NCBI RefSeq assembly: GCF_003432075.1
Contig: NZ_QWBU01000002.1
Coordinates: 662,689-726,688, forward strand
Length of the DNA: 64,000 nt
Reading direction: 5' to 3'
DNA from: Shinella sp. WSJ-2
Lineage (GTDB): Bacteria; Pseudomonadota; Alphaproteobacteria; Rhizobiales; Rhizobiaceae
The notes under the pieces are model-generated. The model worked only from the letters and a program-made list of their open reading frames with translations. It did no database searches and was not told where the DNA came from. Each line of letters opens with the position of its first letter. Within the stretch, counting starts at the first letter, position 1. The translations under genes and the position numbers were made by a program. This document shows, one piece after another, positions 49,166 to 58,254 of this stretch.

Positions 49166-50246
49166 GACTGCGACCATTGCCGGCGGGGCCATCGCCAAGG
49201 GAGATTGGCACCCCGCCGGGTCCAGCCGTTCTGTCGAGGCGTGCCTCGTCGAACGGGCCGGGGAGATTGCCGCGCTGCCGGCGGGGGGCGAAAAGCCGCT
49301 CGCCGGCGCCGGTCTCTCCTGGGTCGAGATCTCCGGCCGCGTCGGCTCCATTCCGCGCCGGGTGACTTTTCCGGACGGCTCCGTTTTCGAGACTTGGGAC
49401 AATGACGGCATCGACCGGTATCTGGCCGCGCACGGCAAGGGCGGTGCAGGGCTCGTGCACTGGCTGGAGCAGTTTCGCCTGCGCCTGATCGTCATCGTGC
49501 TGGCAGCCTTTGCGCTCGGCAGCATCGTTTACCGCTGGGGCGTGCCGGCGCTTGTCGAGGTCGCCATCCTCACCACGCCGCCCATCGTCCCGCAGCTGAT
49601 GTCGCAAGGCACCTTGCAGGCGCTCGACAAGACCACCTTCTCGCCGACGAAGCTCTCGGCGGAAAAGCGCGACGAGATCGCCGACGGTTTTGCGCGCATC
49701 GCCGCCCAGTCGCCGCGGGGCGCAGGCGCCTACAATCTCAATTTCCGCGACGGCGGCTTCATCGGGCCGAATGCCTTTGCGCTGCCGGACGGCACGCTCG
49801 TCGTCACCGACCAGCTCGTCGAAATGGCGGGCAAGGACACGGAGATGATCGTCGGCGTGCTCGCGCATGAAATCGGCCATGTCGAACTCGAACACAGTCT
49901 CCGCCAGCTCTACCGTGCCGCCGGCATGACGGGTCTCATCATGCTGATTGCCGGCGACGTCGGCTCCAGCGTGGAGGATGTGCTGATGCAGGGTGGCGGT
50001 CTCCTGGCGCTCTCCTACTCGCGCGACGCCGAGAGCGCCGCCGACCGTCGCTCTGTCGAGCTGATGGCGAAAGCTGGTTACGACCCGACGGCGATTGCCC
50101 GCTTCTTCTCACTTCTGGAAGAGAAGCTGGGCGACAAGTCGAATACCAGCCTGCTCTCTACCCATCCCGGCACACCGCAGCGCAGGAAGGATATTACGGA
50201 TTACGCGCGGATCATCTCCGGCCAGTCGGATCCGGATTTGCAATAG
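49155..50246 (+). CDS. M48 family metallopeptidase, membrane-anchored
   Basis: Zinc protease of 363 residues. An N-terminal domain of about 105 residues precedes one membrane helix (108-128); the catalytic HEIGH is at 238-242 and the third ligand E293 sits in SRDAESAADR. The topology suggests a catalytic domain facing the periplasm or cytoplasm depending on N-terminal orientation. I place the start at TTG 49155, since the frame continues upstream inside the DUF898 gene; ATG 49074 is possible but would overlap by 92 bases. It is related to the BepA/HtpX/Oma1 superfamily. It may process or degrade the adjacent DUF898 protein or other membrane proteins (inference). Confidence 0.8.
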   Translation: MASETATIAGGAIAKGDWHPAGSSRSVEACLVERAGEIAALPAGGEKPLAGAGLSWVEISGRVGSIPRRVTFPDGSVFETWDNDGIDRYLAAHGKGGAGLVHWLEQFRLRLIVIVLAAFALGSIVYRWGVPALVEVAILTTPPIVPQLMSQGTLQALDKTTFSPTKLSAEKRDEIADGFARIAAQSPRGAGAYNLNFRDGGFIGPNAFALPDGTLVVTDQLVEMAGKDTEMIVGVLAHEIGHVELEHSLRQLYRAAGMTGLIMLIAGDVGSSVEDVLMQGGGLLALSYSRDAESAADRRSVELMAKAGYDPTAIARFFSLLEEKLGDKSNTSLLSTHPGTPQRRKDITDYARIISGQSDPDLQ

Positions 50247-50264
50247 GTCGAGGTACCGGGCGTG

Positions 50265-50294
50265 AAATGAAAACGGCGGCTCGAGAGCCGCCGT
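50265..50294 (-). terminator. Intrinsic terminator after fbpA
   Basis: On the minus strand ACGGCGGCTC pairs with GAGCCGCCGT, followed by a TTTTCATTTC tract. It lies in the convergent gap between the M48 gene and fbpA. Confidence 0.8.
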
Positions 50295-50324
50295 TCCCGT
50301 GTTTGCCTTGGGAGGCTTTGGATA

Positions 50325-51368
50325 TTACTGCGCCGGACCGTCGTTGTAGCCGACCTTGTCGACCAGTTCGGAGGCCTTCTTGCGGTTGGCCGCGATGTCG
50401 ATGAGCGGCAGCGTGTCGGCCTTTAGCGTGCCGAAGGACTTGACGACCTCCGATGGCTCGGCACCCGGCAGGACCGGATATTCGTAGACCTGCTCGGCGT
50501 AAATCTGCTGCGCGGTGCCGGCCGACAGGAATTCCATGAGCTTCAGGGCGTTGTCCTTGTTCGGGGCATTCTTGGCCATGGCCATGCCCGAGACGTTGAC
50601 ATGCGAGCCGCGGTCGTTGGCATTCGGGAAGAGAACCTTGATCGCGGCGGCCCATTCCTTCTGTTCCGGCTCCTTCTCGTTGGTCATCATCAGGCCGACA
50701 TAGTAGGAATTGCCGAGGGCCAGATCGCATTCGCCGGCGAGGATGGCCTTGGCCTGGTCGCGATCGCCGCCGTCCGGCTTGCGGGCGAGATTGTTCTTCA
50801 GGCCGGTCAGCCACTTCTCGGCCTCGGCTTCGCCGTGATGGGCGATCATCGAGGCGATCAGGCCGATATTATAGGAGTGCTGGCCGTCGCGCGTGCAAAT
50901 CTTGCCCTTCCATTTCGGGTCTGCAAGCTCCTCATAGGTGATCTCGTTCTGCGCGACGCGCTCCTTGGAGGCATAGACGACGCGCGAGCGCGTGGTCAGG
51001 CCGAACCAGCTGCCGTCGGGATCGCGATACTGGGCAGGGATGTCCTTGTTGATGACGTCGCTGGTGACCGGCTGCGTCACGCCGCCGTCCTTGGCTTCGG
51101 TCAGGCGCGAGATGTCGACCGTCAGGATAACGTCGGCCGGCGAGTTGGCGCCTTCGGCCTGGATGCGCTCCACGAGACCCTTGTCGAGGAAGAGCACGTT
51201 CGTGGCGATGCCGGTTTCCTTGGTGAATTCGTCGAGCAGCGGCTTGATCAGGTCCGGCTGACGATAGGAATAGATGTTGACTTCACCGTCTGCGAAAGCG
51301 GGCGCGGCGAAGGCCAGACCGGCGGTCGAGAGGGCAAGGGCGGCGAGAGACGTCTTAAGCGGTCGCAT
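50325..51368 (-). CDS. fbpA: Iron(III) ABC transporter substrate-binding protein FbpA
   Basis: Periplasmic ferric-iron-binding protein of 347 residues. The signal peptide is about 1-24 (PLKTSLAALALSTAGLAFA...AFA). The mature start EVNIYSYRQPDLI and the ligand tyrosine region (GNSYYVG) match the FbpA/AfuA/FutA group. I chose ATG 51368, with GGAGG upstream, over an in-frame start 204 bases earlier. It is divergent from rirA, whose product represses iron uptake genes in rhizobia; fbpA next to rirA is the S. meliloti order (from memory). I see no ATPase or permease next to it; a fitting permease is at 29.7-31.4 kb. Confidence 0.88.
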   Translation of the reverse strand: MRPLKTSLAALALSTAGLAFAAPAFADGEVNIYSYRQPDLIKPLLDEFTKETGIATNVLFLDKGLVERIQAEGANSPADVILTVDISRLTEAKDGGVTQPVTSDVINKDIPAQYRDPDGSWFGLTTRSRVVYASKERVAQNEITYEELADPKWKGKICTRDGQHSYNIGLIASMIAHHGEAEAEKWLTGLKNNLARKPDGGDRDQAKAILAGECDLALGNSYYVGLMMTNEKEPEQKEWAAAIKVLFPNANDRGSHVNVSGMAMAKNAPNKDNALKLMEFLSAGTAQQIYAEQVYEYPVLPGAEPSEVVKSFGTLKADTLPLIDIAANRKKASELVDKVGYNDGPAQ

Positions 51369-51549
51369 CGGGTCCTCCTGGTGCAATTTATTCTTTACTG
51401 CCAAAGTCGTCTTTATCGGCTTGCCCCTTCCAGTCAACCATACGATCATCGGCATAACATGAATGTGATTTTCCGCTTTTTGGAATTGTTCTAAATGGCG
51501 ATCTGCCCTATATGTGGTGGAACCTGAGAAACCGGATTCGGAGTTCCCG

Positions 51550-52014
51550 ATGCGTCTGACGAAACAAACCAACTATGCGGTGCGCATGTTGATGTACTGC
51601 GCGGCGAATAGTGGAAAGCTCAGCCGCATTCCGGAGATCGCCCGCGCCTATGGCGTCTCGGAGCTGTTTCTGTTCAAGATCCTCCAGCCGCTGACCCGTG
51701 CCGGCATCATCGAGACGGTGCGTGGCCGCAATGGTGGTGTGCGCCTGCCCAAGCCGGCAAGCGAAATTACGCTGTTCGACGTGGTGCGCGTCACCGAGGA
51801 TTCTTTCGCCATGGCTGAATGTTTCGAGGCTGGCGAAGTTGAGTGCCCGCTGGTCGATAGCTGTGGGCTCAGTTCCGCGCTGCGCAAGGCGCTCAACGCG
51901 TTCTTCGAAGTGCTTCAGCAATATACGATTGACGATCTCGTCAAGGCGCGACCGCAGATCGGTCTGCTGCTCGGCCTGGAAACCCCACCGCTGGCCCATC
52001 AGCCGGCGGCCTGA
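51550..52014 (+). CDS. rirA: Rhizobial iron regulator RirA (Rrf2 family)
   Basis: Fe-S cluster transcription factor of 154 residues that represses iron uptake genes when iron is plentiful. The N terminus MRLTKQTNYAVRMLMYCA carries the Rrf2 winged helix. The three cluster cysteines are C91, C99 and C105 (AEC...VECPLVDSCG), exactly the RirA positions. I chose ATG 51550 because it starts the family; the frame extends 36 bases upstream. It is divergent from fbpA, a likely target, with a 181-bp gap. I could not find an exact IRO box (TGA-N19-TCA) there. Confidence 0.95.
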   Translation: MRLTKQTNYAVRMLMYCAANSGKLSRIPEIARAYGVSELFLFKILQPLTRAGIIETVRGRNGGVRLPKPASEITLFDVVRVTEDSFAMAECFEAGEVECPLVDSCGLSSALRKALNAFFEVLQQYTIDDLVKARPQIGLLLGLETPPLAHQPAA

Positions 52015-52035
52015 ACGCCGGCGCTTTGTCCGGGG

Positions 52036-52443
52036 TCAGATACCGGCCCCGGCGTCCCGTTTCACATATTCCTGCAGAATGAATTCGATGGCCGTCGGAT
52101 CGAGCTCGGCCTTGTCGATGCGGAAATCGACGCCATAGTCATCGATCTTTTGGAAATAGGCATCGCTGATCGACGAGGAGATGACGCCGACCGGTCCGAT
52201 GTAACCGTTGCGGCGCAGTTCCGGCACAGTCTCCCGGAAATCCGCCTGCGGCTGCAATCGATTGTCCATCAGGATCATGTCCAGCGGCGCACCTGCAGCG
52301 CGAATGAAATCTAGCGCCCCATCCACCGTCTCCACATAATGCAGCGTGATCGCATAGCTTGCGACCTTTCGCATCAGTGCGCGGAGAATGACGTTTTCCG
52401 CGGGATCGTCATCGACGAGCAGGATATGCACGGGTGCTGTCAT
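52036..52443 (-). CDS. Stand-alone response regulator receiver protein
   Basis: Receiver domain only, 135 residues and no output domain. The acidic pair D11-D12 (LLVDDDP), phosphoacceptor D60 (MILMDNRL) and K111 (RIDKAEL) are present, with S90 at the switch position. The start at 52443 (MTAPVHILLVDDDP) fits the fold; the frame extends 24 bases further. It could be a CheY-like or phospho-relay protein. It is convergent with rirA by 21 bp and lies 124 bp after the LuxR gene on the same strand, so the two might be co-transcribed. Its kinase is not nearby. Confidence 0.8.
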   Translation of the reverse strand: MTAPVHILLVDDDPAENVILRALMRKVASYAITLHYVETVDGALDFIRAAGAPLDMILMDNRLQPQADFRETVPELRRNGYIGPVGVISSSISDAYFQKIDDYGVDFRIDKAELDPTAIEFILQEYVKRDAGAGI

Positions 52444-52567
52444 GGCGGTAGGTGAACCTGATTGCATTGATTTCGTGGCCTGGATCGGCGGCTACTCTCA
52501 TCCAGCCTGTGAGTATTAACAAGTCCCTAACTCTACTATCCGTAGAGCGGAATCCGGTTTTGTAACG

Positions 52568-53287
52568 TTACTGTATGATCTGTTCGCGGATTGCCTTTGC
52601 CACCATCTGCGTGCGGTTCACCACATCGAGCTTTTTCAGGATCGTCGCCGTGTGTGAGTTCACCGTATGCTCGGAGACCGACACGATAAGGGCGATCTCG
52701 CTTGCGGTCTTGCCGTAGGAAATCCAGCGCAGGATTTCCGTCTCGCGCGGCGTCAGGCCCATGCCCGCCTTGTTGGCGAGCACCTGGCGGTGGAAGTAGT
52801 CGAAGGCGCAGCCGGCCTCGTAGCAAATCTCGTAGTGTTCCCGGCGATCGATATCGTCGCCGTCACCGAGGAAGAGCACGGCAAAACGCGTGCCGTTCAC
52901 CGAATGAACGGGAATGGACAGCGCCATGTCGAAGCCGATCTGGTCAAGGAAGTCGGAGCCGTCGCGCGCGCCGTTCTCGAAATGATCGGTGCTGCGCCAG
53001 ACTGTCGAGATGGTTGATCTGTAGAAGCTCTTGAACAGTGTGGAGTCGTTAAGGCGGTAGCGCTTGTCGTAGGTCTCCGCCAATCCTGCCGGCAGATCGT
53101 GCAGCATCAGGCGCGTGGCGAGCTGGCTCGTCTCGTGCTCGTTGATGAGCTGCAGCACCCCGAAATGCTCGAAGCCGTAGCGCAACGCCATGGTGTGAAA
53201 TATGCGAAAGAAGTCGACGCGATTGAGAGCCTTCTCAAGATCGCCTTCGAAATCGTATCGCCTGTAATGTCTGTTCAACACGGGCAC
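52568..53287 (-). CDS. LuxR-type regulator with autoinducer-binding-like domain (LuxR solo)
   Basis: Protein of 239 residues. The N-terminal half (about 10-160) aligns with the AHL-binding domain and the C terminus (about 180-235) is a GerE helix-turn-helix (LTPRETEILRWISYGKTAS). Of the usual pocket residues, W57 is replaced by L (in LPAGLAETY) and P71 by S (in NDS), while Y61, D70 and W85 seem kept. So it may bind another ligand or none. No luxI is seen in the window. I chose GTG 53287, preceded by GGGGGTGGAG, over the longer frame to 53311. It may control the receiver gene or dpp (inference). Confidence 0.75.
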   Translation of the reverse strand: MPVLNRHYRRYDFEGDLEKALNRVDFFRIFHTMALRYGFEHFGVLQLINEHETSQLATRLMLHDLPAGLAETYDKRYRLNDSTLFKSFYRSTISTVWRSTDHFENGARDGSDFLDQIGFDMALSIPVHSVNGTRFAVLFLGDGDDIDRREHYEICYEAGCAFDYFHRQVLANKAGMGLTPRETEILRWISYGKTASEIALIVSVSEHTVNSHTATILKKLDVVNRTQMVAKAIREQIIQ

Positions 53288-53775
53288 GTGGTCTCCACCC
53301 CCAGAATCCACGAATGGAATCTAGCGCCGCAATCTCTGGCGGCAAAGGGGTTTGCCGGACAATTTCGCGAAGGGGAGCATTTTTTGCGGCCGGTTTTTGG
53401 TCAAGCCAATGAAAACAAAGGCTGAAAACGAAAGCGAGGCTGCCCCTTTCTTTTTTCTTTACCCCGCCGCCACGGAGGAAAGCAGAAAAGGACAGCCCCT
53501 CTTGCCTCGTTGTCCCGTTATGACACGCCCTCTGCTTCGCCGCTATCAGGGGTGGTGGGGATTGACCAGGGGTTGGTGCTGATTCGTTCCGCTTTTAAAG
53601 CGGTTTCGAATGCTGTGGAGAATAAAGTTCTGCCGTTTTTTCCGAATGGACAAATTTGTTTGCGGACTTATTGCAATCCTGCGGCAAATGTCGTTCCATC
53701 CGCGCAAGCCGGGGCTGGAAATGCACCCGAGCTCGCAAACAAGAGAACAAAAAAGCAAACCTGGGAAGCTCAACT
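53288..53775. other. Divergent non-coding region between the LuxR gene and dppA
   Basis: About 490 bp with no credible gene. It is AT-richer than its surroundings and contains the perfect dyad CCGCTTT-T-AAAGCGG (53589-53603) and long homopolymer runs near 53440-53460. It likely holds promoters for both genes and a long dppA leader. No recognised riboswitch motif was found by eye. Confidence 0.5.
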
Positions 53776-55371
53776 ATGAAAAAGCTGACTACTCTCCTCG
53801 CGGCGACGGCAGTTGCCTCGCTGATGGCGACGGCCGCTTGGTCGAAGACCTTCGTTTATTGCTCGGAAGCGTCGCCGGAAGGCTTTGACCCCGGCCTCTA
53901 CACGGGCGGTCAGACCTTCGACGCCGCAGCACACACGGTTTACAACCGTCTGGTGGAATTCAAGCGCGGCACGACCGAACTGGAGCCGGCGCTCGCTGAA
54001 AAGTGGGACATCTCCGCCGACGGCAAGGAATACACCTTCCACCTGCGCAAGGGCGTGAAGTTCCAGACGACGGACTATTTCACCCCGTCGCGTGAGCTGA
54101 ATGCCGACGACGTGATCTTCTCCTTCGAGCGCCAGTACAAGGCCGACAATCCGTGGAACAAGTACGTTCCGGGCGCCTCCTGGGAATACTTTGCCGGCAT
54201 GGGCCTGCCTGACGTTATCGACAAGATCGAAAAGGTCGACGACCTGACGGTCAAGATTACGCTGAAGCGTCCGGAAGCGCCGCTGCTTGCCAACCTCGGC
54301 ATGCCTTTCATCTCGATCGTTTCGAAGGAATATGCCGACAAGCTGCAGGCTGAAGGCAAGATGGAGCTGATGAACCAGCAGCCGCTGGGCACCGGTCCGT
54401 TCACCTTCGTCGCCTACCAGCCGGATGCCGCCATCCGCTACAAGGCCAACCCCGACTATTGGGGTGAAAAGCAGAAGATCGACGATCTCGTCTTCGCGAT
54501 CACGACCGACGCTGCCGTTCGCGCGCAGAAGCTGAAGGCTGGCGAGTGCCACCTGATGTCCTACCCGAACGCCGCCGACGTCGCCGAGCTGAAGGCTGAT
54601 CCGAACCTGCATGTTTCCGAGCAGGCCGGCCTGAACGTCGCCTATCTCGCCTACAACACGCTGGTTCCGCCGTTCGACAAGGTTGAAGTCCGCAAGGCCC
54701 TCAACATGGCCGTTAACCGCCAGGCCATCGTCGATGCCGTCTTCCAGGGTGCTGCAACGGTTGCCAAGAACCCGATCCCGCCGACCATGTGGTCGTACAA
54801 TGATGCCGTCGTGGACGATAAGTACGATCCGGATGCGGCCAAGAAGATGCTCGAAGAAGCCGGCGTCAAGGATCTCAAGATGAAGATCTGGGCGATGCCG
54901 GTTGCCCGTCCGTACATGCTGAACGCCCGCCGTGCAGCGGAACTGATGCAGGCCGACCTCGCCAAGATCGGCGTTACCGCCGAAATCGTCTCCTACGAAT
55001 GGGCCGAATACCTGAAGCTCTCGTCTGCCAAGGACCGCGACGGTGCGGCCATCCTCGGCTGGACCGGCGACAACGGTGACCCGGACAACTTCCTTGATAC
55101 CCTGCTCGGCTGCGACGCCGTGGGCGGCAACAACCGTGCACAGTGGTGCAACAAGGAATTCGACGACCTGATGACGAAGGCGAAGGAAACCTCCGACGTC
55201 GCAGAACGCACCAAGCTCTATGAAGAGGCCCAGGTTATCTTCAAGCGCGAAGCGCCCTGGAACACTCTCGACCATTCTCTCGCCGTCGTTCCGATGAGCA
55301 AGAAGGTTTCGGGCTTCGTCCAGTCGCCGCTTGGTGACTTCGTCTTCGACGGCGTGGACATTGCCGAGTAA
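53776..55371 (+). CDS. dppA: Dipeptide ABC transporter substrate-binding protein DppA
   Basis: Periplasmic binding protein of the SBP_bac_5 family, 531 residues. The signal peptide is about 1-22 (KKLTTLLAATAVASLMATAA). The mature start KTFVYCSEASPEGFDPGLY and the cysteine pair near LLGCDAVGGNNRAQWCN match DppA, which binds dipeptides and heme. ATG 53776 is supported by signal peptide position; the frame is open 120 bases upstream. It is first of dppABCDF, and a terminator follows it. Confidence 0.93.
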   Translation: MKKLTTLLAATAVASLMATAAWSKTFVYCSEASPEGFDPGLYTGGQTFDAAAHTVYNRLVEFKRGTTELEPALAEKWDISADGKEYTFHLRKGVKFQTTDYFTPSRELNADDVIFSFERQYKADNPWNKYVPGASWEYFAGMGLPDVIDKIEKVDDLTVKITLKRPEAPLLANLGMPFISIVSKEYADKLQAEGKMELMNQQPLGTGPFTFVAYQPDAAIRYKANPDYWGEKQKIDDLVFAITTDAAVRAQKLKAGECHLMSYPNAADVAELKADPNLHVSEQAGLNVAYLAYNTLVPPFDKVEVRKALNMAVNRQAIVDAVFQGAATVAKNPIPPTMWSYNDAVVDDKYDPDAAKKMLEEAGVKDLKMKIWAMPVARPYMLNARRAAELMQADLAKIGVTAEIVSYEWAEYLKLSSAKDRDGAAILGWTGDNGDPDNFLDTLLGCDAVGGNNRAQWCNKEFDDLMTKAKETSDVAERTKLYEEAQVIFKREAPWNTLDHSLAVVPMSKKVSGFVQSPLGDFVFDGVDIAE

Positions 55372-55416
55372 TATCGGTTAATACGACGACCGCACGCCGC
55401 CAAGAGCGTGCTATGG

Positions 55417-55451
55417 CCGGCGGTCCGAAGACATTCGGGCCGCCGGTTTTT
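55417..55451 (+). terminator. Intrinsic terminator between dppA and dppB
   Basis: CCGGCGGTCCGAA (55417-55429) pairs with TTCGGGCCGCCGG (55434-55446) around GACA, then TTTTT. Strong 13-bp stem inside an apparent operon. Confidence 0.88.
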
Positions 55452-55476
55452 CAAAAATAAGAAGGGATTGGCTCCC

Positions 55477-56481
55477 ATGTTGCGCTTCATCTTCGGACGG
55501 CTCGCCGTCTTGATACCTACCTTCATCGGGGTATCACTGATTGCGTTCTCCTTCATTCGACTTCTGCCGGGCGATCCGGTCATGTTGATGTCGGGCGAAC
55601 GCGTCATGGCACCGGAACGACACACCGAGCTCATGCACCAGCTCGGCCTCGATCGGCCCATCTATGTCCAGTATTTCGATTACCTCGGCGGTCTCGTCAC
55701 GGGCGACTTCGGTTCGTCGATCGTGACCAAGCGGCCGGTGCTGGACGACTTCCTGCAGCTCTTCCCGGCGACGCTGGAACTGGCGCTTTGCGCGATCATC
55801 GTCGCGGTTCTGCTCGGCATTCCCGCCGGCGTGCTCGCCGCGGTGAAACGGGGGACCTGGCTCGACCAGTCGATCATGGGTGCTGCCCTTGTCGGCTATT
55901 CGATGCCGATTTTCTGGTGGGGCTTGCTGCTCATCATCTTCTTCTCCGGCTATCTCGGCTGGACGCCGGTCTCGGGACGCATCTCGCTGATGTATTTCTT
56001 CCCGCAGGTCACCGGCTTCATGCTGATCGACAGCCTGATCTCCGGACAGGCTGGCGCCTTCAAGTCGGCGTTGACCTACCTGATCCTGCCGACCATCGTG
56101 CTGGCGACGATCCCGCTTGCGGTCATCGCGCGACAGACGCGCTCGGCCATGCTCGAAGTCCTAGGTGAGGATTATGTCCGCACCGCCCGCGCCAAGGGGC
56201 TTTCGCCCTTCCGGGTCGTCGGCGTCCATGCGTTGCGCAATGCGATGATCCCCGTCATCACCACGATCGGCCTTCAGGTCGGCGTGCTGCTCGCGGGCGC
56301 GATCCTCACCGAGACGATCTTCTCCTGGCCGGGCATCGGCAAGTGGATGGTCGACAGCGTCTTCAAGCGCGACTATGCCGTGGTGCAGGGTGGCCTGATG
56401 CTGATCGCCGCCGTCATCATGATCGTCAACCTCGTGGTCGACCTGCTTTACGGCTGGATCAACCCGCGCATCCGGCACTAG
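55477..56481 (+). CDS. dppB: Dipeptide ABC transporter permease DppB
   Basis: Permease of 334 residues with six helices. It starts MLRFIFGRLAVLIPTFIGVS, the DppB hallmark. The EAA loop lies near residues 230-250 (DYVRTARAKGLSPFRVV). ATG 55477 fits the family start. It forms the channel with DppC. Confidence 0.92.
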   Translation: MLRFIFGRLAVLIPTFIGVSLIAFSFIRLLPGDPVMLMSGERVMAPERHTELMHQLGLDRPIYVQYFDYLGGLVTGDFGSSIVTKRPVLDDFLQLFPATLELALCAIIVAVLLGIPAGVLAAVKRGTWLDQSIMGAALVGYSMPIFWWGLLLIIFFSGYLGWTPVSGRISLMYFFPQVTGFMLIDSLISGQAGAFKSALTYLILPTIVLATIPLAVIARQTRSAMLEVLGEDYVRTARAKGLSPFRVVGVHALRNAMIPVITTIGLQVGVLLAGAILTETIFSWPGIGKWMVDSVFKRDYAVVQGGLMLIAAVIMIVNLVVDLLYGWINPRIRH

Positions 56482-56491
56482 GAGACGGTCC

Positions 56492-57400
56492 ATGAGCACT
56501 GTTCAAACCACGGCCGAAACCAAGACGGGTGGCACGCCGCCCTCGGGCCTTTCCGAATTCTGGTTCTATTTCTCGCGCAACAAGGGCGCCGTCATCGGCC
56601 TCTTCGTGTTCCTGATCATTCTGTTCGTCGCGATCTTCGCGCCCTTGGTGGCGCCGCACAATCCGAGTGCCCAGAACCGCGAACTCCTCCTCATGCCGAC
56701 CATCTTCCAGGAAGGCGGCAGCTGGGGGCACATTCTCGGTACCGACGCCGTCGGCCGCGACATCCTCTCGCGCCTCATCTACGGCGCGCGCTTCTCGCTC
56801 TTCATCGGTCTCGTCGTCGTGACTCTGTCGGTGGTCTCGGGCGTGCTGATCGGTCTGGTCGCCGGCTATTTCCGCGGCAAGGTCGATACCTTCATCATGC
56901 GCATCATGGATATCATCCTGGCGTTCCCCTCGCTGCTGCTGGCGCTTGTGTTGGTGGCCGTGCTGGGGCCAGGCCTGGTCAATGCCATGATCGCCATCTC
57001 GCTCGTCAACCAGCCGCATTTCGTGCGCCTGACGCGTGCGGCCGTGATGACGGAGAAGTCCAAGGACTATGTCGTCGGCTCAAAGGTCGCAGGCGCAGGC
57101 ACGCTGCGCCTGATGTTCCTGACGATCCTGCCGAATTGCCTGGCGCCGCTGATCGTTCAGGCGACGCTCGCCTTCTCGGCGGCAATCCTCGATGCGGCGG
57201 CTCTCGGCTTCCTCGGCATGGGCGCCCAGCCGCCGACGCCGGAATGGGGCACGATGCTGGCCGAAGCGCGTGAATTCATCCAGCGCGCCTGGTGGGTCGT
57301 GACCTTCCCCGGCCTTGCCATCCTCATCACCGTGCTGGCCATCAACCTGATGGGTGACGGCCTGCGCGACGCCCTCGATCCCAAGCTGAAGAGGTCGTGA
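56492..57400 (+). CDS. dppC: Dipeptide ABC transporter permease DppC
   Basis: Permease of 302 residues, OppC/DppC type. An N-terminal cytoplasmic tail of about 30 residues precedes the first helix (GAVIGLFVFLIILFVAIFA), and the typical motif LGTDAVGRDILSRLIYGAR follows at about 85-105. The stop overlaps the dppD start by one base (TGATG). Confidence 0.92.
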   Translation: MSTVQTTAETKTGGTPPSGLSEFWFYFSRNKGAVIGLFVFLIILFVAIFAPLVAPHNPSAQNRELLLMPTIFQEGGSWGHILGTDAVGRDILSRLIYGARFSLFIGLVVVTLSVVSGVLIGLVAGYFRGKVDTFIMRIMDIILAFPSLLLALVLVAVLGPGLVNAMIAISLVNQPHFVRLTRAAVMTEKSKDYVVGSKVAGAGTLRLMFLTILPNCLAPLIVQATLAFSAAILDAAALGFLGMGAQPPTPEWGTMLAEAREFIQRAWWVVTFPGLAILITVLAINLMGDGLRDALDPKLKRS

Positions 57401-58254
57401 TGTCGCTTCTCGAAATCAAAAACCTCACCGTCGAATTCCAGACGGCTTCCGGCCCCTTCCGGGCGGTGGATGGTGTGTCGCTCAAGGTCGACGAGGGCGA
57501 GGTTCTCGCCATCGTCGGCGAATCCGGTTCCGGCAAGTCCGTATCCATGCTTGCCGCCATGGGCCTCCTGCCCTGGACGGCGAAGGTGACGGCCGATGTG
57601 CTGACATTCAATGGCCGCGACATGCAGGCCATGTCCGATGCCGATCGCCGCAAGATCATCGGCAAGGACATCGCCATGATCTTCCAGGAGCCGATCGCCA
57701 GCCTCAATCCGTGCTTCACGGTCGGCTTCCAGATCGAGGAAGTGCTGCGCATCCACACGGATCTCGGTCGCAAGGCGCGGCGCGACCGGGCGATCGAACT
57801 CTTCCAGTCCGTCGGTATTCCTAACCCGGAAGAGCGCCTCGGCCATTTCCCGCACCAGATGTCGGGTGGCCAGTGCCAGCGCGTGATGATCGCGACCGCG
57901 CTCGCCTGCAACCCGAAGCTTCTGATCGCCGACGAGCCGACCACCGCGCTCGACGTGACGATCCAGAAGCAGATCCTGGACCTTCTCATGAAGCTCCAGG
58001 ACGAGCACGGCATGGGCCTCATCATCATCACCCACGACATGGGCGTGGTGGCCGAGACCGCCGATCGCGTGATCGTGCAGTACAAGGGCCGGCAGATCGA
58101 GCAGGCGGACGTACTCTCCCTCTTCGCCGAACCCAAGAGCGTCTATACCAAGGCGCTGCTTGCCGCCCTGCCGGAAAACGCCACCGGCGGCCGTCTGCCG
58201 ACGATCACTGAAAAGCTGACCGACGCCGAGATTTTTGCGGGAGCGATGCGATGA
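57400..58254 (+). CDS. dppD: Dipeptide ABC transporter ATP-binding protein DppD
   Basis: ATPase of 284 residues. Walker A is GESGSGKS (40-47); the signature motif is MSGGQCQR, a mild variant of LSGGQRQR; Walker B is LLIADEPTTALD. The usual C-terminal oligopeptide-transporter extension is shorter than in E. coli DppD. ATG 57400 is preferred over GTG 57397. It overlaps dppF by four bases. Confidence 0.92.
   Translation: MSLLEIKNLTVEFQTASGPFRAVDGVSLKVDEGEVLAIVGESGSGKSVSMLAAMGLLPWTAKVTADVLTFNGRDMQAMSDADRRKIIGKDIAMIFQEPIASLNPCFTVGFQIEEVLRIHTDLGRKARRDRAIELFQSVGIPNPEERLGHFPHQMSGGQCQRVMIATALACNPKLLIADEPTTALDVTIQKQILDLLMKLQDEHGMGLIIITHDMGVVAETADRVIVQYKGRQIEQADVLSLFAEPKSVYTKALLAALPENATGGRLPTITEKLTDAEIFAGAMR

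Noticed and set aside
51369..51549. IRO box (TGA-N19-TCA) between fbpA and rirA
   Set aside because: I checked the TGA occurrences and none has TCA at the right distance.
52444..53775. luxI-type AHL synthase near the LuxR gene
   Set aside because: No frame in this part encodes a protein with LuxI features.
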